Assembly: GCA_018829445.1 (NCBI GenBank)
Contig: JAHJTV010000038.1
Span: 62,001 to 126,000 of the forward strand
Source of the DNA: a bacterium
GTDB lineage: Bacteria > SAR324 > XYD2-FULL-50-16
Length of the DNA stretch: 64,000 bases
Direction: 5' to 3'
Shown here: positions 36,289 to 45,583 of the stretch, in pieces
Numbering within the stretch: position 1 is the first letter of the stretch
Layout: every line of letters starts with the position of its first letter
Program-made: the position numbers and the translations under genes
The notes under the pieces: model-generated
What the model saw: only the letters and a program-made list of their open reading frames with translations
Told to the model about the DNA's origin: nothing
Database searches by the model: none

Positions 36289-36912
36289 TTAAAACCCAAT
36301 TCCAATTGCAATCACCAGCATCCAATCATTAAACGTGTACTTATCCCCAGAAACATTGGATTTTTTTGTTTCCCCCCTATAATACAGAATCCTTGTATCA
36401 ATAACCAGGAATCTTTCACCACCATAGATTCCAATTGCTGTTGCCATTACTTCTGTATTTAGGGAATCCTTGATTGTATCTTTGACCAGATTCCCGGCTA
36501 AGGCAGAATACACTTTGTGTGTTTCATCAATATCGTAGCTATTATACCCAAATGCCATATAGGCGGTAATGAAATCGAACACTGTCTTATTGCCTCCTTC
36601 GAAGGTGTTATAATCCATTGTTCTCAATATCATCGGTAGCCGTAACTCTCCTGCTAACTCTATGTTATCTAACGAATCATTTGTCTCCTTTTTTGATTCC
36701 AAGAACAAAACATCGCTTATATTTGTATATCGGACCCCCCACTGGTTATTGTAAAGAAGGGTCAAGTCCCATCCAGGCCAGTATTCTTCTGTCAATTCAT
36801 AATTCACCATAGTTGAAAAATGAAAATTTGATACGGCTTCCGATTGTTTCAAGGGAAACAACAGGAAAACTGCAGCCAGCAATGCTGTTGATAGTCTTAT
36901 ATTGGGGGACAT
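36289..36912 (-). CDS. Putative outer-membrane beta-barrel protein
   Basis: This is a 207-residue protein with a signal peptide (residues 1-26, LLAAVFLLFPLKQSEA). The mature part has alternating polar and aromatic strands (FHFSTMVNYEL, WDLTLLYNNQWGVRYTN, RFLVIDTRILYYRG) and ends in VIAIGIGF, with the terminal Phe typical of outer-membrane proteins. That suggests a small eight-stranded barrel. No specific family is recognised. It precedes the K+ channel gene by 130 bp on the same strand. Confidence 0.6.
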   Translation of the reverse strand: MSPNIRLSTALLAAVFLLFPLKQSEAVSNFHFSTMVNYELTEEYWPGWDLTLLYNNQWGVRYTNISDVLFLESKKETNDSLDNIELAGELRLPMILRTMDYNTFEGGNKTVFDFITAYMAFGYNSYDIDETHKVYSALAGNLVKDTIKDSLNTEVMATAIGIYGGERFLVIDTRILYYRGETKKSNVSGDKYTFNDWMLVIAIGIGF

Positions 36913-36997
36913 ATCAAATACTCACGTTATGTAAAAAAATCAGAATAGGATTAACTGTAGTAAATACGGAAGGCTAAATGGCTGTTGAGGATAACAA

Positions 36998-38116
36998 TTA
37001 CTTTTTCTCATAAATAGTCCCGGGCTTGCATACAATCAACCCTTTTAATTCCAGATTGGTCAAAACTGGTAATAGATTTTGGATCGGAATACCAGACATA
37101 TTCACAATGACATCTTTTTGAACTCTTCCCTGATCAAGAATACTTAAAACTTTCAATTCGTCCTCACTTAATACTTTTGTGGTATCTGTGTGGTTTTTTA
37201 TAAGATCCTCGCCCGATAGTTGAAGATTGACCGGTCCAAATTCCTCCAAGATATCACGGGCTACCATCACTAATTTGGCCTGTCCCTTTTGAATCAGGCG
37301 GTTCGTTCCCACATAAAATCTTGAATCAGCCGGGCCTGGTAAAGCAAATAGTTCCCGGTTTTGTTCTAGAGCATAACCTGCAGTGATTGTCGCTCCGCTT
37401 CTTTCTCCTGCTTCAACCACAACAACTCCACGGGAAAGCCCACTGATGATACGGTTTCTTAGTGGAAAGTTTGTTGCCGTGGGTTGTGTGGTCATCGGGA
37501 ACTCAGTTATGAGTGCTCCATTTTCACAAAGTCTGTCAGCAATACTCTTATTTCGAACCGGGTAGATGGAAGACAAACCATTAGCTAAAACACCAATAGT
37601 CTTTAATCCACAATCCATCGCCGTATTATGAGCCACACTGTCAATTCCCAATGCCAATCCGCTGACAATAATCGTTTCAGGCTTTAACACTGAAATTTCC
37701 TTAATAAGCTTCTGGCAAATGTTCTTCCCTGCAAACGATGCTTTTCTTGATCCTACAAATGCAATTGGAAATCCGTAGTTGAGGTCCGCATTTCCCTTTT
37801 TATACAAAACAGGCGGGGCGTTATAGATCTCTTTTAACAGTTTTGGGTAATGACTTTGAGTGAAATCTAAAACTTCGACTTGATGTTCTCCTATCAAGGT
37901 CAGTTCTTTTTTAAGACTGTCTGAATCCAACGCTTGGGGAATAAGGCTGGCTATTTTGTTATCCACCCCTGCTGCTTCTGACAGCCGACTGATTGAAGCG
38001 TTAAATATGCTTTCCACGCGCGAAAAACAATCGTATAGTTTTTGAATTCTCCTCGGGCCAAGTCCTGGAATCAACCATAAGGCCAATAACCCGATTGTGG
38101 AATCTGAAAGTTGCAT
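36998..38116 (-). CDS. dprA: DNA-processing protein DprA
   Basis: DprA binds incoming single-stranded DNA and loads RecA during natural transformation. The 372-residue protein has the Rossmann core with VGSRKASFAG, IVSGLALGIDSVAHNTAM, the SRGVVVVEAGERSGATITA motif and GTNRLIQKGQA. An N-terminal helical SAM-like part and a C-terminal winged-helix-like domain (about 305-370) are both present, so it is full length. It starts 2 bp after a YgbF-like lipoprotein gene on the same strand. topA and other com genes are not seen nearby, so competence is unproven. Confidence 0.94.
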   Translation of the reverse strand: MQLSDSTIGLLALWLIPGLGPRRIQKLYDCFSRVESIFNASISRLSEAAGVDNKIASLIPQALDSDSLKKELTLIGEHQVEVLDFTQSHYPKLLKEIYNAPPVLYKKGNADLNYGFPIAFVGSRKASFAGKNICQKLIKEISVLKPETIIVSGLALGIDSVAHNTAMDCGLKTIGVLANGLSSIYPVRNKSIADRLCENGALITEFPMTTQPTATNFPLRNRIISGLSRGVVVVEAGERSGATITAGYALEQNRELFALPGPADSRFYVGTNRLIQKGQAKLVMVARDILEEFGPVNLQLSGEDLIKNHTDTTKVLSEDELKVLSILDQGRVQKDVIVNMSGIPIQNLLPVLTNLELKGLIVCKPGTIYEKK

Positions 38117-38118
38117 TT

Positions 38119-39183
38119 TTAAAAAACACTTAAGGATTGGACTTCTCTTTTTGCTTTTGCGGCTGAACGAGATTCCGGAAATCGTTCAATAATTTTCTCA
38201 AAGTAGAATTTTCCTTTTATGGGCATGCTTCTGTGAACATATATGCGACCGAGCATTAACATGGCATCGGGAGTTTTGTAACCCAGTTTTGTATCTTTGT
38301 GTTCATAGTGTTTTAACACATTACGAAAGGCCTGTTCTGCCTGAGCAAAGTTTTCCAGTTGATAGTGAGACTGTCCGAGCCAATATTGGGAATTATCAGC
38401 ATCCATATCATTCGGGTACTGTTTAAGAAAATCTGAAAAAAGCGTTATAGCTGCGTTAAACTCCCTGTTTGAGTATGCTTTAAACGCTTCCTGGTACTTT
38501 TTCTTCGCTCCAGGAATAACTTTCAACATAATGGGCGAGGTCGGTTGGTTAGTATCCGGATCGTTCCATGTTTCACCAGGTGAATCTGATAAAAATACGG
38601 ATGATTCTTGGATTGAATCTTCTGTCTTTTTGTCTTTTTCCGGAGTAACGTCTTCAGAGCTCACGGTTGAAAGGCTTCCAGGGGATATCTTAGGAAGAAG
38701 CGGTATTGTTTTAACAGCTTTCGAGGTGTCAGGCGTTTTGAATTCAGCCGATAATCCGTCCGATTCTTCTAAATCTTTCATTGTCAAAGAATCATCGTTT
38801 TGCTTAACCGTTACTTGAGAAGCAGGTGATTTTTGCGACAACGTTTCCACCTGTTTTGAATTTGCCTGAATTCGACTGTTTTGTTGCTTAAGATTTAACT
38901 CCAAGAGTTGAATGGTGGTGATCAGATTAGCTATTTTTTGATCAAATTCAGCTCGATGCTTCTCATTCTCTTCTCCCATTTGAAGCACCATCTTACGTAG
39001 TTCCTGGTTTTGTTTCCAAACTTGTTTATATCTTAAGGATAGTTCCTCATAAGGTGAAATCTTTGATTGTTTTGATTCTGTAGGCGCTTCTGCCGTTTGT
39101 TTGGACTTCTGCGAATCGGAAAGAGAGCAACCCATTGTTCCAATCAAACAGAAGATTATAAAGATTATATATTTTATGTTCAT
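38119..39183 (-). CDS. TPR lipoprotein, CpoB/YbgF-like
   Basis: The 354-residue protein starts with a lipoprotein signal (IIFIIFCLIGTMGC, Cys19), so it is probably exported and lipidated. A charged coiled coil follows (about 45-110), then a Ser/Thr/Pro-rich linker, and three C-terminal TPR-like repeats from about 230 (YQEAFKAYSNREFNAAITLFSDFLKQYP). That order matches the Tol-Pal-associated protein CpoB/YbgF, which normally has a signal peptide rather than a lipobox. It precedes dprA by 2 bp and follows bamD by about 55 bp, an outer-envelope setting. Confidence 0.78.
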   Translation of the reverse strand: MNIKYIIFIIFCLIGTMGCSLSDSQKSKQTAEAPTESKQSKISPYEELSLRYKQVWKQNQELRKMVLQMGEENEKHRAEFDQKIANLITTIQLLELNLKQQNSRIQANSKQVETLSQKSPASQVTVKQNDDSLTMKDLEESDGLSAEFKTPDTSKAVKTIPLLPKISPGSLSTVSSEDVTPEKDKKTEDSIQESSVFLSDSPGETWNDPDTNQPTSPIMLKVIPGAKKKYQEAFKAYSNREFNAAITLFSDFLKQYPNDMDADNSQYWLGQSHYQLENFAQAEQAFRNVLKHYEHKDTKLGYKTPDAMLMLGRIYVHRSMPIKGKFYFEKIIERFPESRSAAKAKREVQSLSVF

Positions 39184-39238
39184 GGACAGTATAGTGGATT
39201 AAAATTTATTGTCTCTGATTAATTTTGATTTATCACAC

Positions 39239-40000
39239 TTATGAGTTCATTGCCTCCAACTCTGCTAACCTGATCTCGTACACTCTCTGTAATTCTTCCG
39301 CGAGCGATTGCTGTTGATTAAACCGATAAGCTTCGATTAATCGTTCCACAACTTTCTTCCATCCGTTAAAATTAGGATATTGTTGCATGATATATTCAAA
39401 ACGATATATTGCTTGTGAATACAATGAGTGATCAAAATACCAGTCACCAATAATCAACTCATGTTCAGCCAGTGCTTCATAAGATTCATTCAAATAAACC
39501 TCGGCATCCTTTAAATATAGGCTTTGAGGATAAAGGAAGAAGAATCGTTGGTATTCGTTAATAATCTTTTTAAAGTGCTCCGGATCTCGAGAATACGCCC
39601 ACTCTTTCCCAAACAGAAAACTTACATTTCTTTTATAATTCAATTCTATCAAACGACTTAAAACATATGGAACCAAATGGCTGTACGAACTATAATTCAA
39701 AAAAATCCTATAGTTGGCTTCAGCCTCATCAAACTTTCCATCATCTGCCAGGATATGCGCGTCACCAAGCTTTAAATAAGAATATGCGGCATATCTTGTC
39801 CCAGGATTCTGATCGATAATACTCTGGAAGAGCGGTGTAGCCATTGAAAAATTACCTTTGTCCATATACTGTATTCCTGCATCATATTTTTCCTCCATTG
39901 TCTGAAATTCTATTGTCGAGCTGCACGAGGAAACAGAGAGAAAGAATACTCCAAGAATCAAACTGAAAGTTGAAAAACTAAAAATTTTGAGTTTCATCAA
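39239..40000 (-). CDS. bamD: Outer membrane assembly lipoprotein BamD
   Basis: BamD is an outer-membrane lipoprotein of the BAM complex that folds beta-barrel proteins with BamA. The 253-residue protein has a signal peptide with the lipobox SVSSCSS (Cys26). TPR-like repeats follow (YDAGIQYMDKGNFSMATPLFQSIIDQNPG; FRFEYIMQQYPNF-like at the end), and LIIGDWYFDHSLYSQAIYRFEYI is typical. Its neighbours on the minus strand are a YbgF-like lipoprotein gene and dprA. It is divergent from the lipid-synthesis gene at 40285. Confidence 0.88.
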   Translation of the reverse strand: MMKLKIFSFSTFSLILGVFFLSVSSCSSTIEFQTMEEKYDAGIQYMDKGNFSMATPLFQSIIDQNPGTRYAAYSYLKLGDAHILADDGKFDEAEANYRIFLNYSSYSHLVPYVLSRLIELNYKRNVSFLFGKEWAYSRDPEHFKKIINEYQRFFFLYPQSLYLKDAEVYLNESYEALAEHELIIGDWYFDHSLYSQAIYRFEYIMQQYPNFNGWKKVVERLIEAYRFNQQQSLAEELQRVYEIRLAELEAMNS

Positions 40001-40284
40001 TATAACCTATTATTTTAATAAACAAAATTGATAATCGACCAATCTGTGAGTTATACTATTATTTACTTTTATTTGTTATGAATTTGACTTGAATCAAGCA
40101 ACAACATGATAAGTCTAATAACGTAATAAAAAACTCACATAATTACGTTTCGTTATATAACAATTGCCATAGCTGATGTCCTTTGTGAAGTATGAACTGA
40201 GATGTCTTCACAAATTCAAATTTTGTTGCTAGATAAAATAGCCTTAATAGATTAATTAACTTGATCTTCTTTACGGGAAATCTT
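40001..40284. other. Divergent region with inverted repeat
   Basis: The region between bamD and the CDP-alcohol phosphatidyltransferase gene carries a perfect 9-bp inverted repeat, TTTGTGAAG (40182-40190) and CTTCACAAA (40206-40214), with a 15-nt spacer. It could be an operator for one of the divergent units. No reading frame or RNA gene is seen. Confidence 0.5.
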
Positions 40285-41712
40285 ATGCAGTTTTTCGAAG
40301 CAATTCCGCCGGTCGTCTACAAATCAATCATTCCGATTATACTGATGTTCGCCATGGAGCGTTTTCTGCTCTTTCGATTAATCAAAAAGCCCGGTTCAAA
40401 AGAGTGGGTGCAATCCAAGTTCTGGCTTCACCCCAATTTTATAAGCCGATGTCGTTTCCCCATGGGAATAGTATCAGTTATGCTTTACCATACCGGATCT
40501 GTTTTGAATCCGGGAGAACCCGAATCATTATGGCACCATGCAGGAATACTGTTTTTCGCATTTTGGATGATTTCCGACATCACTGACGGTACCATTGCCC
40601 GACATTTTGAATTGGGCTCTAAAGAGGGCGAAAGTATTGACCCTTTATCTGATAAGTTATTAATCTTTCCGCCTCTTTTTTATTTTGCTTATCTGGATAT
40701 CATATCCTTCACTGCAGTCATCGTTTTCCTTTTATTCGACATTGTCGGGACAGTTTCAAGGTATTTTATCCAAAACAAAGCTGCTAATCTCTTTGGAAAA
40801 TCAAAAACCTTTCTGGCAGCCATAACGCTCATTTTTTTAACTCTCCAGCAGATATATTACCCCAGCAACCCCTGGTATATTTACTCCGCGACATTAAACG
40901 GAGCCGTCTTCCTGTCATTTTGCAGCATGTTTTTTAAGATTATCCCCAATTATTGGTATGCCAACATCCTGAGTCTATTAAATCTGATTTGCGGACTTTG
41001 CGGGATCTCTCTTATTCTAATGTTCAGTTTGACTGAACCCAACCTGGGGTTTTTGGACAATTATGCCTGGTTACAAAGACTTCTGAATATCAGATACCTT
41101 GAGATCGCCTTTTCGATGGTTTTTCTAGGGCAATTCTTGGACATGTTTGATGGAAGAGCTGCCGAAAAATGGGGAAGCACTCCTAAAGGAGAGCTTTTTG
41201 ATGATCTAGCCGATGGAACAAATTTTGGAGGTACGATAGCTTTATTAATATGGGCTGCTTTTGGAATGAATACACTTGGAGTGATTCTTGCGTGTTTGCA
41301 TCTGATTTGTACGATCTTCCGCCTCTACAGATTTATGCAGAATAAAAGAAAATCCGGCGTGGAAGGTGGTGTAGAGATTTTTTCCGGACTACCATCTCCT
41401 GCCGCAGCCCTGGCTAGCGGATCAGTAGTACTATTGAATATCGATCCTTTCATTAAGGTATTATTTGTTATTGTTGTATCTATTTTGATGATATCAAAAA
41501 TTAAATACATACATTTTGGTCGAGTTATTCTTCCGGCAATACCAAAGATTGTTAAGGTTGCTCTTCTCACTCTTATTATTATTGCTGTAATCTTCGGGTT
41601 GATGCCCGGTAATTCCCAGCTACTGTTTTGGACTGTTTTTTTATTTATTTTTGCCTACCTGGTGTTCGGATACAATTGGAAAATGTACCAGGGATTGGTT
41701 TCAGATAATTAG
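40285..41712 (+). CDS. Fused two-domain CDP-alcohol phosphatidyltransferase (PgsA-like + PssA-like)
   Basis: The protein (475 residues from ATG 40285; the frame opens 8 codons earlier at a TTG) is an integral membrane enzyme with many helices. Two CDP-alcohol phosphotransferase motifs occur. The first, at 98-123, has the full D-x2-DG-x2-AR-x8-G-x3-D-x3-D (DITDGTIAR to DPLSD), preceded by HPNFISRCRF as in PgsA. The second, at 286-310, keeps all four Asp (DMFDG to DDLAD), but has Glu where the AR arginine stands and one residue less in the spacer. ANILSLLNLICG and DGRAAEKWGSTPKGELFDDLADG resemble PssA. It may make two phospholipid head groups. The GGGA before ATG 40285 supports that start. Confidence 0.8.
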   Translation: MQFFEAIPPVVYKSIIPIILMFAMERFLLFRLIKKPGSKEWVQSKFWLHPNFISRCRFPMGIVSVMLYHTGSVLNPGEPESLWHHAGILFFAFWMISDITDGTIARHFELGSKEGESIDPLSDKLLIFPPLFYFAYLDIISFTAVIVFLLFDIVGTVSRYFIQNKAANLFGKSKTFLAAITLIFLTLQQIYYPSNPWYIYSATLNGAVFLSFCSMFFKIIPNYWYANILSLLNLICGLCGISLILMFSLTEPNLGFLDNYAWLQRLLNIRYLEIAFSMVFLGQFLDMFDGRAAEKWGSTPKGELFDDLADGTNFGGTIALLIWAAFGMNTLGVILACLHLICTIFRLYRFMQNKRKSGVEGGVEIFSGLPSPAAALASGSVVLLNIDPFIKVLFVIVVSILMISKIKYIHFGRVILPAIPKIVKVALLTLIIIAVIFGLMPGNSQLLFWTVFLFIFAYLVFGYNWKMYQGLVSDN

Positions 41713-41735
41713 TTAAAAATCTTTAGGAGTTAACA

Positions 41736-42383
41736 ATGGATATTTATGTCGATTCAGCAAATATTGAAGAAATCAAAAAAGCCAAGGAACTTGGATTGGC
41801 TGACGGCGTCACAACAAATCCAAGCCTGTTAGCGAAAGAAAACGGAAGAGTTACTGAGATATTAAAAGATATCTGTAAGGAGATTTCCGGGCCTGTTCAT
41901 GCTGAGGTGCTATCATTGGATTTTGAAGGCATTGTAAAAGAGGGCAAAGAACTTGCCAAAATTTCTGATAACATTGTCATTAAAATTCCGATGATTAAGG
42001 AGGGATTAAAAGCGGTTCGGATATTAAAAGCAGAAGGAATTGATACTAACGTAACATTGATTTTTTCCGCAGGCCAGGCAATTTTAGCTGCTAAGGCTGG
42101 CGCTACCTACGTTTGCCCCTTCCTGGGAAGACTTGATGACATCTCCAACGATGGATTGGAACTACTGGGCGTAATCAGAAGCATTTTTGTCAACAACCCC
42201 GATTTGGATACACGCATTGTTGCTGCATCAATACGAACTCCTATCCATGTTGTTGAGCTTTCTACAATGGGAGTGGATATTCTTACAGTTCCTTCGAAAG
42301 TACTTTCCCAGCTTGAAAAACATCCGTTAACCGATATTGGAATTGAGCAGTTTGCCAAGGATGCAGAAAAATTTAAATTATAA
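41736..42383 (+). CDS. tal: Small transaldolase / fructose-6-phosphate aldolase
   Basis: This short-form transaldolase (215 residues) begins MDIYVDSANIEEIKKA and has GVTTNPSLLAKE. The Schiff-base lysine is Lys83 in NIVIKIPM. The length places it in the FSA/TalC group rather than the 310-residue TalB type. It transfers a dihydroxyacetone unit in the pentose-phosphate pathway, or cleaves fructose-6-phosphate. TAGGAG lies 8 bp before the ATG. It is followed after 8 bp by kdsD, and the supply of sugar phosphates to Kdo synthesis is a plausible link. Confidence 0.93.
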   Translation: MDIYVDSANIEEIKKAKELGLADGVTTNPSLLAKENGRVTEILKDICKEISGPVHAEVLSLDFEGIVKEGKELAKISDNIVIKIPMIKEGLKAVRILKAEGIDTNVTLIFSAGQAILAAKAGATYVCPFLGRLDDISNDGLELLGVIRSIFVNNPDLDTRIVAASIRTPIHVVELSTMGVDILTVPSKVLSQLEKHPLTDIGIEQFAKDAEKFKL

Positions 42384-42391
42384 CAGCGATT

Positions 42392-43354
42392 ATGAACTCT
42401 CTTTCAATAGTCAAAGAAGTTATCTCACTTGAAATTAAAGCTCTTCAAGATCTTTACAATGTGATTGACGACTCTTTCGAAAAAGCGGTTGATCTGATTC
42501 TTAACTCTCCTCGTAAGATCATTGTATGTGGAATGGGAAAATCCGGATTAATAGCCAGAAAAATAGCTTCAACTTTTTCCTCAACTGGTACCACCGCTGT
42601 CTTTTTGCATCCCTCAGAGGCTCTTCATGGTGATCTGGGCATGGTTGAACCCGGAGATACACTTATAATGCTTGGAAAATCCGGTGAAAGCGATGAAATT
42701 ATAGGCATTCTTCCTGCCTTAAAAAAAATGAACTGTAATATTATCGCAATCACAGCAAATAAAGAATCAACTTTAGCCAAACACTCGTCTGTTGTTCTCT
42801 ACACGCCCATTGAACAGGAAGCCTGCGCTTTAAACTTGGCTCCAACCTGCTCCACTACCGCTGCTTTGGTTGTGGGTGATGCACTGGCAGTTGCACTGAT
42901 GAGGCATAAGAATTTCTCTCGACTTGATTTTGCCTTGTTTCATCCGGGAGGGAGGCTTGGAAAAAGACTGCTTTATAAGGTTGATGACTTAATGAATAAA
43001 AATGAAGAAAATCCGGTGGTTCACCTTGACGATTCCTTTGATAAATTGCTGTCAGTCATTACTAAAGGTAGGGTAAATTCAGCTTCAGTAGTGGATGACC
43101 AAGGTTATTTCAAGGGATTGATAACAGGTTACGATTTAAGAAAGGCTTTCCAGGCTGCTGATTGTGTTAAATCGTTGTCGGCAAAAGATATTATGACAAT
43201 TAATCCCGTAACCATTCCTGCCGGCGTATACGCCATTGAAGCTTTTAATAAAATAAAAAACAATCCCAAACCCCTGCTTTTACTACCTGTGATTGAAAAT
43301 CAGAAACCGGTTGGGATTATAACCATGCAGGCAATGATTAGGGCTGGCTTATAA
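42392..43354 (+). CDS. kdsD: D-arabinose-5-phosphate isomerase
   Basis: KdsD interconverts ribulose-5-phosphate and arabinose-5-phosphate, the first step of Kdo synthesis for lipopolysaccharide. The 320-residue protein has an SIS domain (about 30-165; GMGKSGLIARKIASTFSSTG, HPSEALHGDLGM) and two CBS domains (about 205-320). The LAPTCSTTAALVVGDALAVAL segment is a signature. It lies 8 bp after tal and 24 bp before a lipid A acyltransferase-like gene, all on the plus strand, consistent with an envelope operon. Confidence 0.94.
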   Translation: MNSLSIVKEVISLEIKALQDLYNVIDDSFEKAVDLILNSPRKIIVCGMGKSGLIARKIASTFSSTGTTAVFLHPSEALHGDLGMVEPGDTLIMLGKSGESDEIIGILPALKKMNCNIIAITANKESTLAKHSSVVLYTPIEQEACALNLAPTCSTTAALVVGDALAVALMRHKNFSRLDFALFHPGGRLGKRLLYKVDDLMNKNEENPVVHLDDSFDKLLSVITKGRVNSASVVDDQGYFKGLITGYDLRKAFQAADCVKSLSAKDIMTINPVTIPAGVYAIEAFNKIKNNPKPLLLLPVIENQKPVGIITMQAMIRAGL

Positions 43355-43378
43355 ATCTTTAAAACATTTTACATTAGG

Positions 43379-44332
43379 TTGTCAGACCTATCCCTTATTG
43401 ATCCTATCTTTTTAAGAATCGCTTTGAAATATTTACAGTACTACATTGAGTATTTGCTCTTAAAATCTTTTTTGTTATTTGTTCGGATAATTCCAGAGTA
43501 TTTTATAAATAAATTCAGCACCCTGTTTGGCTATTTTCTTTACTACCTGGGCGTTCGAAAAAAGGTGGTGGATATTAACCTTAACATCGCATTTGGAGAT
43601 CAATTAAGCTTTCAGCAGTTAACTGAATTACGAAAAAACGTATACCTCAATGCAGCAAATGTATTATTTGAGTTTTTGTGCATGAATCATATTAAAACCG
43701 ATAAATTGGATCAATATATCACAATTTCCGGTCAAGATGTCTTAAAAGATGCTTTAAAGGAGGGAAAAGGAGTCGTGGTTGCCGGAAACCATTTTGGACA
43801 TTGGGAGTTAGCAACTGCCGCCATCTCTTATTTTTGTGAACCTTTATACATATTCACGGGGATGCAGAAGAACAAGCGAGTGGATGATGTAATGAATAAA
43901 ATAAGGGGCAGGTTTGGGACTGTCACCATTTCGAAAGCAAAAACAGCACCTTTTGAAATGATTAAAGCTTTGAAAAAAAATAAACCTTTGGGAATGGCTG
44001 GAGATTTAAACGTTCCCCATAACAATCTTTTTGTGGACTTTTTTAGTAAAAAGGCAGTCGTCGGGCAAGGATTGGCTTCTTATACGATAAATCGAAAAGC
44101 ACCACTGGTTTTTATTTGGAGTGTTCGGGTAGCCCCTTTTAAATACAAGGGGTTTATCAAACGGCTTTACTACCAAGTGTCAGGCGACACTGAGATCGAC
44201 CAGAAACATGTTGCTCAACTCATCTCTAGTGAATTAGAGGACAAAATCCGCTCAAACCCGGATCAATATTTCTGGTTTAATCGACGCTGGAAAACCAGAC
44301 CAGCTCATGAAAACGAGGGTGAAATCTACTGA
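43379..44332 (+). CDS. Lipid A biosynthesis acyltransferase (LpxL/HtrB family)
   Basis: The 317-residue membrane-associated enzyme adds a secondary acyl chain to lipid A or a related lipid. The catalytic HX4E is His138-x4-Glu143 in GNHFGHWE. An N-terminal hydrophobic segment (about 22-58) anchors it. The C-terminal PDQYFWFNRRWKTRP is typical of the family. The start is uncertain: the frame opens with TTG at 43379 just behind an AGG, and no ATG lies before the family core. It follows kdsD by 24 bp. Confidence 0.85.
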   Translation: MSDLSLIDPIFLRIALKYLQYYIEYLLLKSFLLFVRIIPEYFINKFSTLFGYFLYYLGVRKKVVDINLNIAFGDQLSFQQLTELRKNVYLNAANVLFEFLCMNHIKTDKLDQYITISGQDVLKDALKEGKGVVVAGNHFGHWELATAAISYFCEPLYIFTGMQKNKRVDDVMNKIRGRFGTVTISKAKTAPFEMIKALKKNKPLGMAGDLNVPHNNLFVDFFSKKAVVGQGLASYTINRKAPLVFIWSVRVAPFKYKGFIKRLYYQVSGDTEIDQKHVAQLISSELEDKIRSNPDQYFWFNRRWKTRPAHENEGEIY

Positions 44333-44339
44333 TAAAAGG

Positions 44340-44359
44340 GGGAGCCAATCTCCACTCCC
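44340..44359 (-). terminator. Short GC-rich hairpin between lpxL-like and IHF/HU genes
   Basis: GGGAG (44340-44344) and CTCCC (44355-44359) form a stem of 5 bp with a 10-nt loop. In the minus-strand direction it is followed by CCTTTTAT, giving a modest intrinsic terminator for the IHF/HU gene. Confidence 0.4.
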
Positions 44360-44376
44360 ACATTGTTATGAATTTA

Positions 44377-44688
44377 TCAGATAGTATTCACCATATCACG
44401 CAGTTCTCTACCGGGTCTAAAAACTGGCAGTCTTTTAGGTCTAACTTTGACTTTCTCTCCGGTTTTAGGGTTTCTACCAACATACTCTTCGTATTGTTTG
44501 GTACTGAATGAACCAAACCCTCTTATCTCAACTCGATCTCCATCTTTTAATGCATCTTTTATTGAGTTGAAAAACAGATTTACTGTTTCTCTGGCAATTT
44601 CTGTTTTTTGCTTGGCACTGGTTTCATCAACGAAGTCATCCATTTCAAGCACGAGTTTTTCAATTAGCTGCGATTTTTTCATCTTCAT
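44377..44688 (-). CDS. HU/IHF-family DNA-binding protein
   Basis: A small basic DNA-bending protein; 104 residues from the ATG at 44688 (MKMKKSQLIEKL). The frame continues 26 codons upstream with unrelated sequence, and GGAGG lies about 11 bp before the chosen ATG. The beta-arm region GRNPKTGEKVKVRPKRLPVFRPGRELRDMV and IRGFGSFS are family hallmarks. The arm sequence resembles IHF-beta more than HU, and IHF would match the presence of rpoN nearby. The heterodimer partner is not in the window. Confidence 0.9.
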   Translation of the reverse strand: MKMKKSQLIEKLVLEMDDFVDETSAKQKTEIARETVNLFFNSIKDALKDGDRVEIRGFGSFSTKQYEEYVGRNPKTGEKVKVRPKRLPVFRPGRELRDMVNTI

Positions 44689-44847
44689 TGTTTTCTTTAT
44701 CCTCCGTTTTGAAATAATTCGAAATCTGTTTCCTTTGAGATTATCAAAAAAAAGAAACAATATCAAATAATTTAAATGTTATATACTGAATTATATAACC
44801 AGTATATATGAAAAACTCAACATTAAAAATAAAAAGAGAATATTCTG

Positions 44848-45561
44848 CTACTGGATTCCCATTTTTGCTTTCAGTGCTTCAAGCTCTTCGGAAGTAGAAC
44901 TGCTTTTTGATTCATCGGTCAATAAAGCTTTTTCTATCTCATCGTCGAGTGATTTTGGCTGTGCTGCAATATCGCTATATGCAAGAGCAAGTGTTTCCTC
45001 TTCTTCAACTTTTACTTTCATTCTTTCCAACATCGCAACGGTGCCACTCGAGTCAACAGATGACAATTGCTTATTGATCTTTTTTGTAGCTGAAGCGGTT
45101 TTAGCTCTTGCTTTAAGAGTCACTAACTCGTTCTCATATTGTTGAATCTTTGATTTTAGCGTATCAATATTTTTCTGTAGGGCTTGTACAGTTTGATTTT
45201 GAGAATCGCTTGCTTTTTTAGCGATATTATATTGCGTGCTGCATTCCTCTTTTCTGCCTAATGCTTCGGTTGCCAGACGATCAGCTTTGTCTGCGTCCAA
45301 TTTTCCGGATTGACCTTGTTGAAGCAAAGCCATTGCCTTTCGTTCCCAGTCTGTTGCACCGGTTCTGGATTTTTCCATATCCCTCTCAGAACGAATGGCA
45401 ATCGCCTTAACTTCGGCAAAATTCTGCATGGCATCTTCAAGGTCCTTTTTCAATTCCCTTATTCCCTGCTCTGTCATTTTCACAGGATCTTCGAGCTTAT
45501 CAATAATATTATGCGCTTCAGCACTACTCAGACTAAATATACGTTTAAAAAAACCAGCCAT
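44848..45561 (-). CDS. pspA: PspA/IM30-family membrane-stress protein
   Basis: The 237-residue, mostly helical protein begins GFFKRIFSLSSAEAHNIIDKLEDPVKM, the amphipathic membrane-binding helix of PspA/Vipp1. Long coiled-coil helices follow to about residue 190, and the C-terminal helix (EELEALKAKMG) recalls IM30. Such ESCRT-III-like proteins assemble on the inner membrane during envelope stress. It lies 22 bp downstream of a YbjN-like gene, and 1 kb from rpoN, the sigma factor that controls psp in enterobacteria. No sigma54 promoter was identified. Confidence 0.9.
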   Translation of the reverse strand: MAGFFKRIFSLSSAEAHNIIDKLEDPVKMTEQGIRELKKDLEDAMQNFAEVKAIAIRSERDMEKSRTGATDWERKAMALLQQGQSGKLDADKADRLATEALGRKEECSTQYNIAKKASDSQNQTVQALQKNIDTLKSKIQQYENELVTLKARAKTASATKKINKQLSSVDSSGTVAMLERMKVKVEEEETLALAYSDIAAQPKSLDDEIEKALLTDESKSSSTSEELEALKAKMGIQ

Positions 45562-45583
45562 TTTGACTCCTTATCACTTAAGT

